Source of the DNA: an uncultured Roseateles sp.
Lineage (GTDB): Bacteria > Pseudomonadota > Gammaproteobacteria > Burkholderiales > Burkholderiaceae
Direction of reading: 5' to 3'
Assembly (NCBI GenBank): GCA_946480605.1
Contig: CAMLKW010000051.1
Span: forward strand, 1 to 22,131
Length of the DNA: 22,131 nucleotides
Both the position numbers and the translations under genes were made by a program. The first letter of the stretch is position 1, and every line of letters starts with the position of its first letter. Positions 1 through 7,608 of this stretch are shown in pieces. The notes beneath the pieces were generated by a model. The model was not told the origin of the DNA. It did no database searches and saw only the letters and a program-made list of their open reading frames with translations.

Positions 1-2
1 GC

Positions 3-1271
3 TTCCGCAACGGCGGCGGCTACGCCTTCAACCGCTACCACGCGTCCATGGACGCCTACGAGCAGGCCATCCTCGCCTGCACGCTGCCGGCGCTGATCGC
101 GCTGGGCTGGTTCTGGAAACCGCTGCGATGGCTCTGCCTGGGCGCCGGCGCGGCCAGCCTGCTGGCCATCGCGCTGTACACGCGCCAGACCGACGGCTTC
201 GGCGCCGACCTGGCGGCCGGCGAGCAGGTCTTCCTGCTGAAGTACATGCTGTCCAGCCAGAGCGCCATCCTGTGGATGAGCCTGCTGTTCTTCATGAGCA
301 ACCTCTTCTACTGGGGTGGCTTCTTCACCGGCGCCGGCCGGCACAGCGTGGCCGAGGCAGCCGGCTCCAAGCTGGCCTGGGGCGGCGTCTTCATGGCCCT
401 GGTGGGCACCATGGTGCGCTGGTTCGAGAGCCACCAGATCGCCGCCGACATCGGCCACATCCCGGTCAGCAACCTGTACGAGGTCTTCGTGCTGTTCTGC
501 TGGATGACCACGCTGTTCCACCTGTACTACGAGGAAAAGTTCGCGACGCGCTCGCTGGGCGCCTACGTGATGCTGGTGGTCAGCGCGGCGGTGGGCTTCC
601 TGCTCTGGTACACCGTGGCGCGCGGCGCGCAGGAGATCCAGCCGCTGGTGCCGGCGCTGCAGAGCTGGTGGATGAAGATCCACGTGCCGGCCAACTTCGT
701 CGGCTATGGCTGCTTTGCACTGGCGGCCATGGTGTCGCTGGCCTATCTGCTGAAGACCGCCACCACCCAAAGCCTGCTGGTGGGCCTGGTGGGCGTGCCG
801 GCCGCCATCATCGCGCTCATCGCGGTCGTGCGGCTGGGCGCCGATGTGACGCCCGACACCATGGCAGGCCTGGACGCCTGGATGCGCAAGATCGCCGCCG
901 TGACGGTCTTCCTGGGCCTGTGCGTGGCACTGCGCAAGCCCTTGAGCGCCCGCCTGCCCGACCTGCCCCAGCTCGACGACCTCATGTACAAGGCCATCGC
1001 GCTGGGCTTCGCGTTCTTCACCATCGCAACCATCCTGGGCGCCTTCTGGGCCGCCGAGGCCTGGGGCGGCTACTGGAGCTGGGACCCCAAGGAGACCTGG
1101 GCGCTCATCGTCTGGCTGAACTACGCGGCCTGGCTGCACATGCGGCTCATGAAGGGCCTGCGCGGCGCCGTGTCGGCCTGGTGGTCCCTGGTGGGCCTGC
1201 TCGTGACGACGTTCGCCTTCCTGGGCGTCAACATGTTCCTGTCGGGGCTGCACAGCTACGGTGAGTTGTGA
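3..1271 (+). CDS. ccsB: Cytochrome c biogenesis protein CcsB (CcsA/ResC family), 5' end outside window
   Basis: Integral membrane component of system II cytochrome c maturation. With the ResB-type partner it exports heme and attaches it to apocytochrome c on the periplasmic side. The frame is open to the left edge and the residues before the ATG at 48 look like part of the same protein, so the true start probably lies upstream. Numbered from that ATG, 407 residues are visible with about ten or more hydrophobic segments. The tryptophan-rich heme-handling motif WGGYWSWDPKETW is at residues 339-351. Candidate heme-ligand histidines are H137, H212, H364 and H402 (in LHSY at the C-terminus). A stretch at residues 238-305 with two extra hydrophobic runs separates the middle helices from the LMYKAI segment and looks long for the family. 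resB would be expected upstream, outside the window. Family assignment is secure; the start is not. Confidence 0.93.
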   Translation, partial: FRNGGGYAFNRYHASMDAYEQAILACTLPALIALGWFWKPLRWLCLGAGAASLLAIALYTRQTDGFGADLAAGEQVFLLKYMLSSQSAILWMSLLFFMSNLFYWGGFFTGAGRHSVAEAAGSKLAWGGVFMALVGTMVRWFESHQIAADIGHIPVSNLYEVFVLFCWMTTLFHLYYEEKFATRSLGAYVMLVVSAAVGFLLWYTVARGAQEIQPLVPALQSWWMKIHVPANFVGYGCFALAAMVSLAYLLKTATTQSLLVGLVGVPAAIIALIAVVRLGADVTPDTMAGLDAWMRKIAAVTVFLGLCVALRKPLSARLPDLPQLDDLMYKAIALGFAFFTIATILGAFWAAEAWGGYWSWDPKETWALIVWLNYAAWLHMRLMKGLRGAVSAWWSLVGLLVTTFAFLGVNMFLSGLHSYGEL

Positions 1272-1273
1272 AG

Positions 1274-1408
1274 CCCCTCGCCTGGTTGCGCCGCGCTGAA
1301 CGCGGGCGTGACCAGTCGGTCCCCCGAGGGGACGGCGATGCTTGCGGCATTGAGCCGCTCGCACATCGCCAGAGGGGGCCGGCTTGGGGCGGCCCGGCGC
1401 TCGGCCCG
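1274..1408. repeat. Structured intergenic repeat, copy A
   Basis: This repeat fills the 142-nt gap between the convergent genes ccsB and the GAF-GGDEF cyclase. It matches copy B at 11905-12114. Shared blocks are cccctcgcc (1274-1282), cgctgaacgcg (1294-1304) and a core at 1327-1408 that I aligned by hand to 12033-12114 with about 74 of 83 columns identical. It folds into successive hairpins. Hairpin I has loop TGAAC closed by CGC/GCG, a bulged G1293 and a long lower stem pairing 1283-1292 with 1305-1314. Hairpin II is GTCCCC-CGA-GGGGAC at 1319-1333. Hairpin III has outer arms at 1334-1339 and 1365-1370 and an ATTGA loop. No U-tract follows, so it is not a classical intrinsic terminator. The position between converging genes suggests bidirectional termination or transcript-end protection (inference). 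Confidence 0.8.
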
Positions 1409-1413
1409 GATGC

Positions 1414-2430
1414 TCAGGCCTGCGCGGAGCGGCGGCGCTCCAGCTTGACGCGGTACATCGCGGCATCCGACTGGCGCAGCGCCTCCTCCACGCCCGTGCG
1501 CTGCGGGTCCAGACAGACGACGCCGACGCTGGCGCCGTCGTAGTCGATGACCGTCGGCGTCGTGTGGTAGCGGCCCACCGTGGCCGTGGACAGGCGCTGG
1601 CGCAGCAGTCCGGCCGCCGACTCCCCGTCCTCCGAGACCCGCGGCCCCAGGCCCACGACGAGGAACTCGTCGCCGCCCATGCGGGCCAGCACGTCGCCGG
1701 CCCGCAGCGCAGCCTGCAGGCGCGCCGAGATGCCGCGCAGGAACTCGTCGCCCGCATCGTGGCCGTGGCCGTCGTTGATCTGCTTGAAGCCATCCAGGTC
1801 GATGGCACCGACCAGCAGCCAGCAGCCGGTGCGCTGGGCCACGGCCTTCAGCCGTGACAGCTCCTGCATCAGCGCACGGCGGTTGGGCAGGCCGGTCAGC
1901 ACGTCCGTCAACGCGAACACCTGCAACTCGTCGTTGGCGCGCGTGAGCTTCTCGACGAGCCGCTCGCGCTCGACGTGCTGCTCGATGAGGCGGGCGAACA
2001 AGCCCAGCACATGCCGAGCCTCGGTCGTCAGCGGCTGCCTGCGCGAACTGGCGGCGCACAAGGTGCCATACAGGCGCCCGTCGTCCGTCCGCACTGGCGT
2101 GCTGACGTAGGTCTGTATGCCCAGGTCACGCGCGGCGGCCGAGTCGCCCCAGATGCCGGCGACGTCGTCGGTGAAGGGCCGCTCTTCGTCCAGCGCCCGC
2201 TTGCACAGCGTGTCCCCCCAGGGCACCGAGAGCCCCTCCGGGATCTGCAGGCCCTGCGAGTTGCGCGCGTAGATGACATGCTGCATGCCCTCGGCCAGGT
2301 CGACCGTCGTCAGATAGGTGGACTCCAGGCCCGTGACGGCCTCCAGCATCTCCAGCAGCGGGCGTGTCAGGTCCTCCAGCGTGCGGGCCTTCTGGACCGA
2401 ATCGGAAAGCTGGGCGAAGAAGGAATCCAT
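1414..2430 (-). CDS. GAF domain diguanylate cyclase (GGDEF)
   Basis: Predicted cytoplasmic enzyme making cyclic di-GMP from two GTP. The 338 residues comprise an N-terminal GAF-type sensor (about 15-155), a short helical linker (about 150-172) and a GGDEF domain (about 173-335). The active-site GGDEF is intact at residues 252-256, and the substrate-binding DLDGFKQIND signature is at 211-220. An RxxD product-inhibition site (RAGD, 243-246) lies exactly five residues before GGDEF, so feedback inhibition is expected. There are no membrane segments and no EAL domain. The GAF ligand is unknown. The gene starts 30 nt after the lrp stop codon on the same strand, so cotranscription is plausible. No good Shine-Dalgarno sequence precedes the ATG, so the start is less certain than the family. 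The 3' end abuts repeat copy A. Confidence 0.92.
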   Translation of the reverse strand: MDSFFAQLSDSVQKARTLEDLTRPLLEMLEAVTGLESTYLTTVDLAEGMQHVIYARNSQGLQIPEGLSVPWGDTLCKRALDEERPFTDDVAGIWGDSAAARDLGIQTYVSTPVRTDDGRLYGTLCAASSRRQPLTTEARHVLGLFARLIEQHVERERLVEKLTRANDELQVFALTDVLTGLPNRRALMQELSRLKAVAQRTGCWLLVGAIDLDGFKQINDGHGHDAGDEFLRGISARLQAALRAGDVLARMGGDEFLVVGLGPRVSEDGESAAGLLRQRLSTATVGRYHTTPTVIDYDGASVGVVCLDPQRTGVEEALRQSDAAMYRVKLERRRSAQA

Positions 2431-2460
2431 GGGCTGCGTTGAGTGGTGGGCAGCTGAAGG

Positions 2461-2931
2461 TTAGCCCACCGGCAGGGCCGTCTCGTACTTCACCTCCCGC
2501 AGCACCACATTGCTGCGCACGCTGGCCACGCCGGGCAGCCTGAAGATGTGCTGCTGCAGGAACTGGTCGTAGGCCTTCATGTCGGCCGCGACGACCTTGA
2601 TGACGTAGTCGGCCTCGCCGGTGATGGCATGGCATTCGATGATCTCGCGCCGCGTGGCCGTGAGCCGCTCGAACTGCTCCACCGCGCCCTCGCTGTGCCG
2701 CACCAGGCTCACATGGGCCAGCACGAGGATGGACAGGCCGATCTTTTCGCGGTCCACCAGCGCCACCTGGGCGCGAATGACGCCGCGCTCCTCCAGCTCG
2801 CGCACACGCCGCCACACCGGCGTGGCCGACAGCCCCACCTTCTCGGCCAGCGCCTGCGTGGACAGCCGCGCGTCCGCCTGCAGCAGCTCCAGGATCTGCA
2901 GGCTGGCACGGTCGAGTTCGTTTGTTTCCAT
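2461..2931 (-). CDS. Lrp/AsnC family transcriptional regulator
   Basis: Predicted DNA-binding regulator responding to an amino acid or related ligand. The 156 residues have the usual family length and order. The N-terminal winged helix-turn-helix has its helices at about residues 24-46 (LSTQALAEKVGLSATPVWRR). The C-terminal RAM/AsnC ligand-binding and oligomerisation domain spans about 65-150 and includes the typical GEADYVIKV segment. The gene is transcribed away from the indolepyruvate ferredoxin oxidoreductase gene, with 109 nt between the start codons. That arrangement suggests it controls the oxidoreductase and itself, perhaps sensing an aromatic or branched amino acid (inference). An AAGG-type ribosome site lies in the last bases before the ATG. 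The GGDEF gene follows 30 nt downstream. Confidence 0.94.
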   Translation of the reverse strand: METNELDRASLQILELLQADARLSTQALAEKVGLSATPVWRRVRELEERGVIRAQVALVDREKIGLSILVLAHVSLVRHSEGAVEQFERLTATRREIIECHAITGEADYVIKVVAADMKAYDQFLQQHIFRLPGVASVRSNVVLREVKYETALPVG

Positions 2932-2939
2932 GATCCGCC

Positions 2940-2954
2940 TTCTTGGAGAAGAAT
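2940..2954. promoter_or_regulatory. Candidate Lrp operator, lrp-proximal
   Basis: TTCTTGGAGAAGAAT is a short palindrome (TTCTT/AAGAA arms) beginning 9 nt before the lrp ATG. The same half-sites recur at 2994-3018, with the two centres about 59 bp apart. Lrp-family proteins commonly bind several spaced degenerate palindromes. Assignment as an operator is inference from position and repetition. Confidence 0.4.
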
Positions 2955-2993
2955 CATCTCATCAGACCGGCCACAACCCGGCATTGAGGCAAG

Positions 2994-3018
2994 TTCTTCC
3001 GGCCTTGCGGCGGAAGAA
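2994..3018. promoter_or_regulatory. Candidate Lrp operator, oxidoreductase-proximal
   Basis: Inverted repeat with perfect 8-nt arms, TTCTTCCG (2994-3001) and CGGAAGAA (3011-3018), around a 9-nt centre. It lies 22 nt before the ATG of the indolepyruvate ferredoxin oxidoreductase gene and shares TTCTT/AAGAA half-sites with the palindrome at 2940-2954. Binding here could block transcription or, in RNA, form a hairpin just before the ribosome site. No convincing sigma-70 promoter was found in this gap. Confidence 0.45.
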
Positions 3019-3028
3019 TCTCCCGCCC

Positions 3029-3035
3029 AAAGGAG
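3029..3035 (+). promoter_or_regulatory. Ribosome binding site fixing the oxidoreductase start
   Basis: AAAGGAG with 5 nt to the ATG at 3041 is a strong Shine-Dalgarno site. It shows that translation begins at 3041 even though the frame stays open much further upstream, to about 2621, antisense to lrp. Confidence 0.8.
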
Positions 3036-3040
3036 ACACC

Positions 3041-6000
3041 ATGGCCGACACGACCGCCCTGCGCCCCTACCAGCTCAGCGACAACCTGGCGGCCGGGCAC
3101 GGCGCCGTCTTCCTGACCGGCACGCAGGCGCTGGTGCGGCTGCTGCTGGCGCAAAAGCAGCTCGACGAAAGCAATGGCCTGAACACCGCTGGCTTCGTGT
3201 CCGGCTACCGCGGCTCGCCGCTGGGCATGGTGGACCAGCAGCTGTGGAAGGCCAAGACGTTCCTGGACGCGGCCCACATCGAGTTCCTCCCCGCCATCAA
3301 CGAGGACCTGGCCGCCACGGCCTGCCTGGGCGTGCAGCGCGTCGCGCTGGACCCGCAGCGCACCGTCGATGGCGTGTTTGCCATGTGGTACGGCAAGGGG
3401 CCCGGCGTGGACCGCTCGGGCGACGCGCTCAAGCACGGCAATGTCTACGGCACCTCCGCGCAGGGCGGCGTGCTGGTGGTCTGCGGCGACGACCATGGCT
3501 GCGTGTCCAGCAGCACGCCGCACCAGAGCGACCAGGCGTTGCAGGCCTGGAGCATGCCGCTGGTCCACCCGGCCAACGTGGCCGAGTACCTGGAGTTCGG
3601 CCTGTACGGCTGGGCGCTGTCGCGCTTCTCGGGTGCCTGGGTGGGCTTCAAGGCCATCTCGGAGGTCGTCGAGAGCGGCATGACGGTGGACCTGGACGCC
3701 GTGCCGCTGGACTTCGAGCATGCGCTGGACCACACGCCGCCGACCGACCTGCACATCCGCGCGGTGGACCTGCCCTCGCTGGAGCTTGAGTCGCGCCTGG
3801 CGCACAAGCTGGACGCGGTGCGCGCCTTCGCCCGGATCAACAGCATCGACAAGCACATCGTCACCAGCCCCGCCGCCACGCTGGGCATCGTGACGGTGGG
3901 CAAGGCGCACTACGACTTCATGGAAGTGCTGCGCCGCCTGGACCTGGACCCGAACGCCTTGGCCGCGGCCGGCGTGCGCGTCTACAAGGTGGGCCTGGTG
4001 TTCCCGCTGGAGCCGACGCGCATCACCGAGTTCTGCAGCAACCTGACCGACGTGCTGGTCATCGAGGAGAAAGGCCCGGTGGTGGAGCGCCAGATCAAGG
4101 AGCTGCTCTACCACCTGCCCGAGTTCCAGCGCCCGCGCGTCGTCGGCAAGACCGACGAGCACGGTGCACCGGTGCTGAGCGCCCTCGGCGAGCTGCGCCC
4201 CAGCCGCATCATGGGCACGGTGGCCGACTGGCTGGCGCGGCTGAACCCGGCGCTGGACCGTCGCCACCTGGTGGTGGACTTCCTGACGCCCTGCCTGCTG
4301 AGCAATGCGGCCGACGGCGTGCGCCGCCAGCCCTATTTCTGCTCGGGCTGTCCGCACAACACCTCGACCAAGCTGCCCGACGGCTCGCGGGCGCTGGCCG
4401 GCATCGGCTGCCACTTCATGGCCAGCTGGATGGAGCGTGGCACCTCGGGCCTCATCCAGATGGGCGCCGAGGGCGTGGACTGGGCGGCGCACTCGCGCTT
4501 CACGAAGGAGAAGCACGTCTTCCAGAACCTCGGCGACGGCACCTACTACCACTCGGGCTATCTGGCCATCCGCCAGGCCATCGCGGCCCGCGCCAACATC
4601 ACCTACAAGATCCTCTACAACGACGCCGTCGCGATGACGGGAGGCCAGCCGGTGGACGGTCAGACCAGCGTGCCGCAGATCGCAAGGCAGGTGGAAGCCG
4701 AGGGTGTGAAGAAGCTGGTGGTGGTGTCCGACGACATCGCCAAGTATGACGGCCACCACAGCCTGTTCCCGGCCGGCACCAGCTTCCACGACCGCAGCGA
4801 GCTGGACGCCGTGCAGCGCGCGCTGCGCGACATCGAAGGCGTGACGGTGCTGATCTACGACCAGACCTGCGCCGCCGAGAAGCGCCGCCGCCGCAAGAAG
4901 GGCGAGTTCGCCGACCCGCCCAAGCGCATCTTCATCAACGAGGCCGTCTGCGAAGGCTGCGGCGACTGCGGCGTCGCGTCGAACTGCCTGTCCGTCGTGC
5001 CGGTCGAGACCGACTGGGGCCGCAAGCGAGCCATCGAGCAATCGAGCTGCAACAAGGACTTCTCCTGCGTGAACGGCTTCTGCCCCAGCTTCGTGTCGGT
5101 GCACGAGCCCGTGCTGAAGAAGAAGGCCGGCGCCAGCTACACCGCGCAAGACCTGGCCCGCGAGATCGCCGCCATCCGGCCACCCGCGGCCTGGAACTGG
5201 ACGGGCCCGTTCGACATGCTGGTCACCGGCGTCGGCGGCACGGGTGTCGTGACCGTGGGCGCACTGGTCACGATGGCTGCGCACCTGGAGGGCAAGCAGG
5301 CCTCGGTGCTGGACTTCATGGGCTTTGCGCAGAAGGGCGGCGCGGTACTGAGCTTCGTGCGCGTGGCGCCCACGCTGGACCTGCTCAACCAGGTCCGCAT
5401 CGACACCCAGCAGGCTGACGTGCTGCTGGCCTGCGACATGGTGGTGGGTGCCTCGCCCGATGCTCTAGGCACGGTGAAGGCCGGCCGCACCGTCATCCTC
5501 GCCAACACGCACGAGCTGCCCACCGCCGGCTTCGTGCGCAACCCCGACGCCTCGCTGCAGGCACCCTCCCTGCTGGACAAGATGCGCCACGCCGTCGGCG
5601 ATGACGCGCTGCTGGACCGCATCGACGCGCAGGACATCGCCCAGCGCCTGATGGGCGACACGCTGCCCAGCAACATCGTCATGCTGGGCGCCTGCTGGCA
5701 GCGCGGGCTGGTGCCGGTGAGCGAGGCGGCGCTGATGCGCGCCATCGAACTGAACGGCGTGGCCGTCGAGGCCAACAAGACCGCCTTTGCGCTGGGCCGC
5801 CTGGCCATCGCCGCGCCCGACGCGATTCCGAGGCTGGCCGGCAAGGTCAACGTCGTGAAGTTCTTCAACTTCGACCAGCTCGACGGGCCTGACGGCCTCA
5901 TCGAGCGGCGAGCGCAGTTCCTGACCGACTACCAGGACGCCGCCTTCGCCCAGCGCTACCGCGCACTGGTGGAGCGCGTGCGCGCCGCGGAAGCGCCGCT

Positions 6001-6577
6001 GGGCAAGGGCCAGCGCCTGACGCAGGCCGTCGCCCGCTACCACGCCAAGCTGCTGGCCATCAAGGACGAGTACGAGGTGGCGCGGCTCTACACCGACGGT
6101 CGTTTCGAGGCGGCCATGAAGGCGCAGTTCGAGAACTGGTCTCGCCTGAGCTTCCACCTCGCGCCACCGCTGCTGTCACGCCCCGGACCCGATGGCCGCG
6201 CGAAGAAGATCGAGCTGGGCTCCTGGACCTTCACGGCCTTCAAGTGGCTGGCGAAGTTCAAGGGCCTGCGCGGCACGGCGCTGGACCTCTTCGGCAGGAC
6301 CGATGAGCGCCGCATGGAGCGCCAGTTGATCGTGGACTACGAAAAGCTGATCGACGAGATCCTGACCTCGCTGACCGCCGACAACCTGAACACCGCCGTC
6401 GAACTGGCCCGCCTGCCCGAGAGGATCCGCGGCTACGGCCACGTGAAGCAGGCCAACGTCGTCGCGGTGAGGCAGCAATGGGCGCGCCTGCTGGACCGCT
6501 TCCACGGCCGCGCGGCCGAGGTGGCGCCGCAGCCGGTGGCGCTGCCCATGCGGGTCAAGGGCGTGGCCGAGCTCTGA
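3041..6577 (+). CDS. Indolepyruvate ferredoxin oxidoreductase, fused alpha-gamma type with C-terminal DUF6537
   Basis: Predicted thiamine-diphosphate and iron-sulfur enzyme oxidatively decarboxylating aryl 2-oxoacids such as indolepyruvate to acyl-CoA, in aromatic amino acid breakdown. The 1178 residues match the large fused form of aerobic proteobacteria. The N-terminal pyrimidine-binding domain includes SGYRGSPLG. The TPP-binding domain carries CSGCPHNT (C434, C437) and GDGTYYHSGY to NDAVAMTGGQP (about 500-540). A cysteine cluster follows at C637, C640, C643, C649, C670, C676 and C681, suited to [4Fe-4S] clusters. The gamma-type domain starts at GVGGTGVVTVG (about 729-741), and the DUF6537 tail occupies roughly the last 200 residues. 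The start is fixed by AAAGGAG. The divergent Lrp gene probably regulates it; a short-chain dehydrogenase follows after 62 nt. The exact oxoacid preference cannot be read from sequence. Confidence 0.95.
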   Translation: MADTTALRPYQLSDNLAAGHGAVFLTGTQALVRLLLAQKQLDESNGLNTAGFVSGYRGSPLGMVDQQLWKAKTFLDAAHIEFLPAINEDLAATACLGVQRVALDPQRTVDGVFAMWYGKGPGVDRSGDALKHGNVYGTSAQGGVLVVCGDDHGCVSSSTPHQSDQALQAWSMPLVHPANVAEYLEFGLYGWALSRFSGAWVGFKAISEVVESGMTVDLDAVPLDFEHALDHTPPTDLHIRAVDLPSLELESRLAHKLDAVRAFARINSIDKHIVTSPAATLGIVTVGKAHYDFMEVLRRLDLDPNALAAAGVRVYKVGLVFPLEPTRITEFCSNLTDVLVIEEKGPVVERQIKELLYHLPEFQRPRVVGKTDEHGAPVLSALGELRPSRIMGTVADWLARLNPALDRRHLVVDFLTPCLLSNAADGVRRQPYFCSGCPHNTSTKLPDGSRALAGIGCHFMASWMERGTSGLIQMGAEGVDWAAHSRFTKEKHVFQNLGDGTYYHSGYLAIRQAIAARANITYKILYNDAVAMTGGQPVDGQTSVPQIARQVEAEGVKKLVVVSDDIAKYDGHHSLFPAGTSFHDRSELDAVQRALRDIEGVTVLIYDQTCAAEKRRRRKKGEFADPPKRIFINEAVCEGCGDCGVASNCLSVVPVETDWGRKRAIEQSSCNKDFSCVNGFCPSFVSVHEPVLKKKAGASYTAQDLAREIAAIRPPAAWNWTGPFDMLVTGVGGTGVVTVGALVTMAAHLEGKQASVLDFMGFAQKGGAVLSFVRVAPTLDLLNQVRIDTQQADVLLACDMVVGASPDALGTVKAGRTVILANTHELPTAGFVRNPDASLQAPSLLDKMRHAVGDDALLDRIDAQDIAQRLMGDTLPSNIVMLGACWQRGLVPVSEAALMRAIELNGVAVEANKTAFALGRLAIAAPDAIPRLAGKVNVVKFFNFDQLDGPDGLIERRAQFLTDYQDAAFAQRYRALVERVRAAEAPLGKGQRLTQAVARYHAKLLAIKDEYEVARLYTDGRFEAAMKAQFENWSRLSFHLAPPLLSRPGPDGRAKKIELGSWTFTAFKWLAKFKGLRGTALDLFGRTDERRMERQLIVDYEKLIDEILTSLTADNLNTAVELARLPERIRGYGHVKQANVVAVRQQWARLLDRFHGRAAEVAPQPVALPMRVKGVAEL

Positions 6578-6639
6578 CCTGGCGCAAACCCAGGCCGGTC
6601 TGCAAGGCCTAAGCTGGTCGTTCACGACAGGAGACGATC

Positions 6640-7392
6640 ATGCTGAAAGACAAGGTGGCCCTGGTGACCGGCGCGGCCTCCGGCATCGGCCGGGCGGTGG
6701 CGCTGGCCTATGCCCGCGAGGGCGCCAAGGTCGTGGTGTCCGACCTGCACGCAGCCGGCGGCGAGGAGACCGTCGCGCTCATCCGCGCGGCCGGCGGCGA
6801 GGCGATGTTCGCCGCCGCCGACGTGGCCGATCCGGCCAGCGGCGCGGCCCTGGTGCAGCGCGCCGTGCTGGCCTTCGGCCGGCTGGACATCGCCTGCAAC
6901 AACGCCGGCGTCGGCGGCGAGCTGGCGCCCACGGCGGACTATCCCGATGCGGCCTGGCAGCAGGTCATCGCGGTCAACCTGTCCGGCGTGTTCTATGGCA
7001 TGAGGGCGCAGATCAGGCAGATGCTGGCCCAGGGCCAGGGTGGCGCCATCGTCAATGTCGCGTCCATCCTGGGCCAGGTCGGCTTTGCCAACGCGCCGGC
7101 CTACACGGCGGCCAAGCACGGTGTGGTGGGCCTGACCAAGGTGGCCGGGATGGAGTACGGCAGCCAGGGCGTGCGCGTCAACGCGGTGGGCCCGGCCTTC
7201 ATCCACACGCCCATGATCGCCGGCCTGGAGGCCGATCCCGCCGGTGCGCAGGCGCTGCGCGATCTGCACCCCATCGGCCGGCTGGGCGAGCCCGCCGAGG
7301 TGGCCGAGCTGGTGCTGTGGCTGAGCAGCCAGGCAGCGTCCTTCGTGACCGGGGCGTACTACCCCGTGGACGGCGGCTACCTCGCACGCTGA
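6640..7392 (+). CDS. SDR family NAD(P)-dependent oxidoreductase
   Basis: Classical short-chain dehydrogenase/reductase of 250 residues. The cofactor-binding TGAASGIG is at 10-17 and the structural NNAG at 87-90. The catalytic tetrad is N113, S142, Y155 and K159 (YTAAK). The DGGY segment near the C-terminus is typical of the family. Asp35 at the end of the second strand (VVVSD) favours NAD(H) over NADP(H). AGGAGA at 6629-6634 sits 5 nt before the ATG. The gene lies 62 nt after the oxidoreductase on the same strand; the gap holds only a weak hairpin (6578-6594), so cotranscription is possible. The substrate cannot be inferred; a role in aromatic or hydroxy-acid metabolism is only a guess from position. 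Confidence 0.93.
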   Translation: MLKDKVALVTGAASGIGRAVALAYAREGAKVVVSDLHAAGGEETVALIRAAGGEAMFAAADVADPASGAALVQRAVLAFGRLDIACNNAGVGGELAPTADYPDAAWQQVIAVNLSGVFYGMRAQIRQMLAQGQGGAIVNVASILGQVGFANAPAYTAAKHGVVGLTKVAGMEYGSQGVRVNAVGPAFIHTPMIAGLEADPAGAQALRDLHPIGRLGEPAEVAELVLWLSSQAASFVTGAYYPVDGGYLAR

Positions 7393-7440
7393 AGCCGAGC
7401 GGGCCACGGGGCCTTGGCAGCCTGCCTATGCTGCGCGCAC

Positions 7441-7608
7441 ATGCCAGCCTCCCCCGCCTTCAAGGGCAACAAGTCTGCCCTGCCCAGCAAACCCTGCCTG
7501 GCCTGTGGCCGGCCCATGAGCTGGCGCAAGGCCTGGGCCAAGAACTGGGACGAGGTGAAGTTCTGCAGCGAACGCTGCCGCCGCAGCAAGGGCAGCGCCC
7601 ATGCGTGA
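7441..7608 (+). CDS. DUF2256 domain zinc-ribbon-like small protein
   Basis: A 55-residue protein matching DUF2256. It has a CxxC pair (C19, C22), the RPMSWRKAWAKNWDEVKFC core and a second pair (C42, C46) in CSERCRR. The four cysteines probably bind zinc. The family's biochemical role is unknown, but it is commonly encoded beside photolyase-related proteins, as here. Its last 8 nt overlap the photolyase start, implying translational coupling. I chose the ATG at 7441; a TTG at 7414 would add nine residues that do not look like the family. Neither start has a clear Shine-Dalgarno site, and a TATGCT at 7427-7432 could be a -10 box giving a nearly leaderless message. Confidence 0.85.
   Translation: MPASPAFKGNKSALPSKPCLACGRPMSWRKAWAKNWDEVKFCSERCRRSKGSAHA

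Noticed and set aside
1274..1408. Repeat copies considered as a CRISPR array or as attachment sites of a mobile element
   Set aside because: Only two dispersed copies, with no regular spacers, no cas genes and no integrase or transposase between them; the intervening genes look like ordinary chromosomal genes.
2621..3040. N-terminal extension of the oxidoreductase frame back to 2621
   Set aside because: The extension is antisense to the lrp gene, and a strong AAAGGAG site precedes the ATG at 3041.
2954..5284. 776-codon minus-strand open frame opposite the indolepyruvate ferredoxin oxidoreductase gene
   Set aside because: Low-complexity His/Arg/Val/Ala-rich translation typical of antisense shadows; the plus strand encodes recognisable TPP and Fe-S motifs.
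6578..6594. Hairpin CCTGG/CCAGG just after the oxidoreductase stop, considered as a terminator
   Set aside because: Only 5 bp, a 7-nt loop and no U-tract. A TAAGCT at 6610-6615 was considered as a -10 box but has no matching -35.
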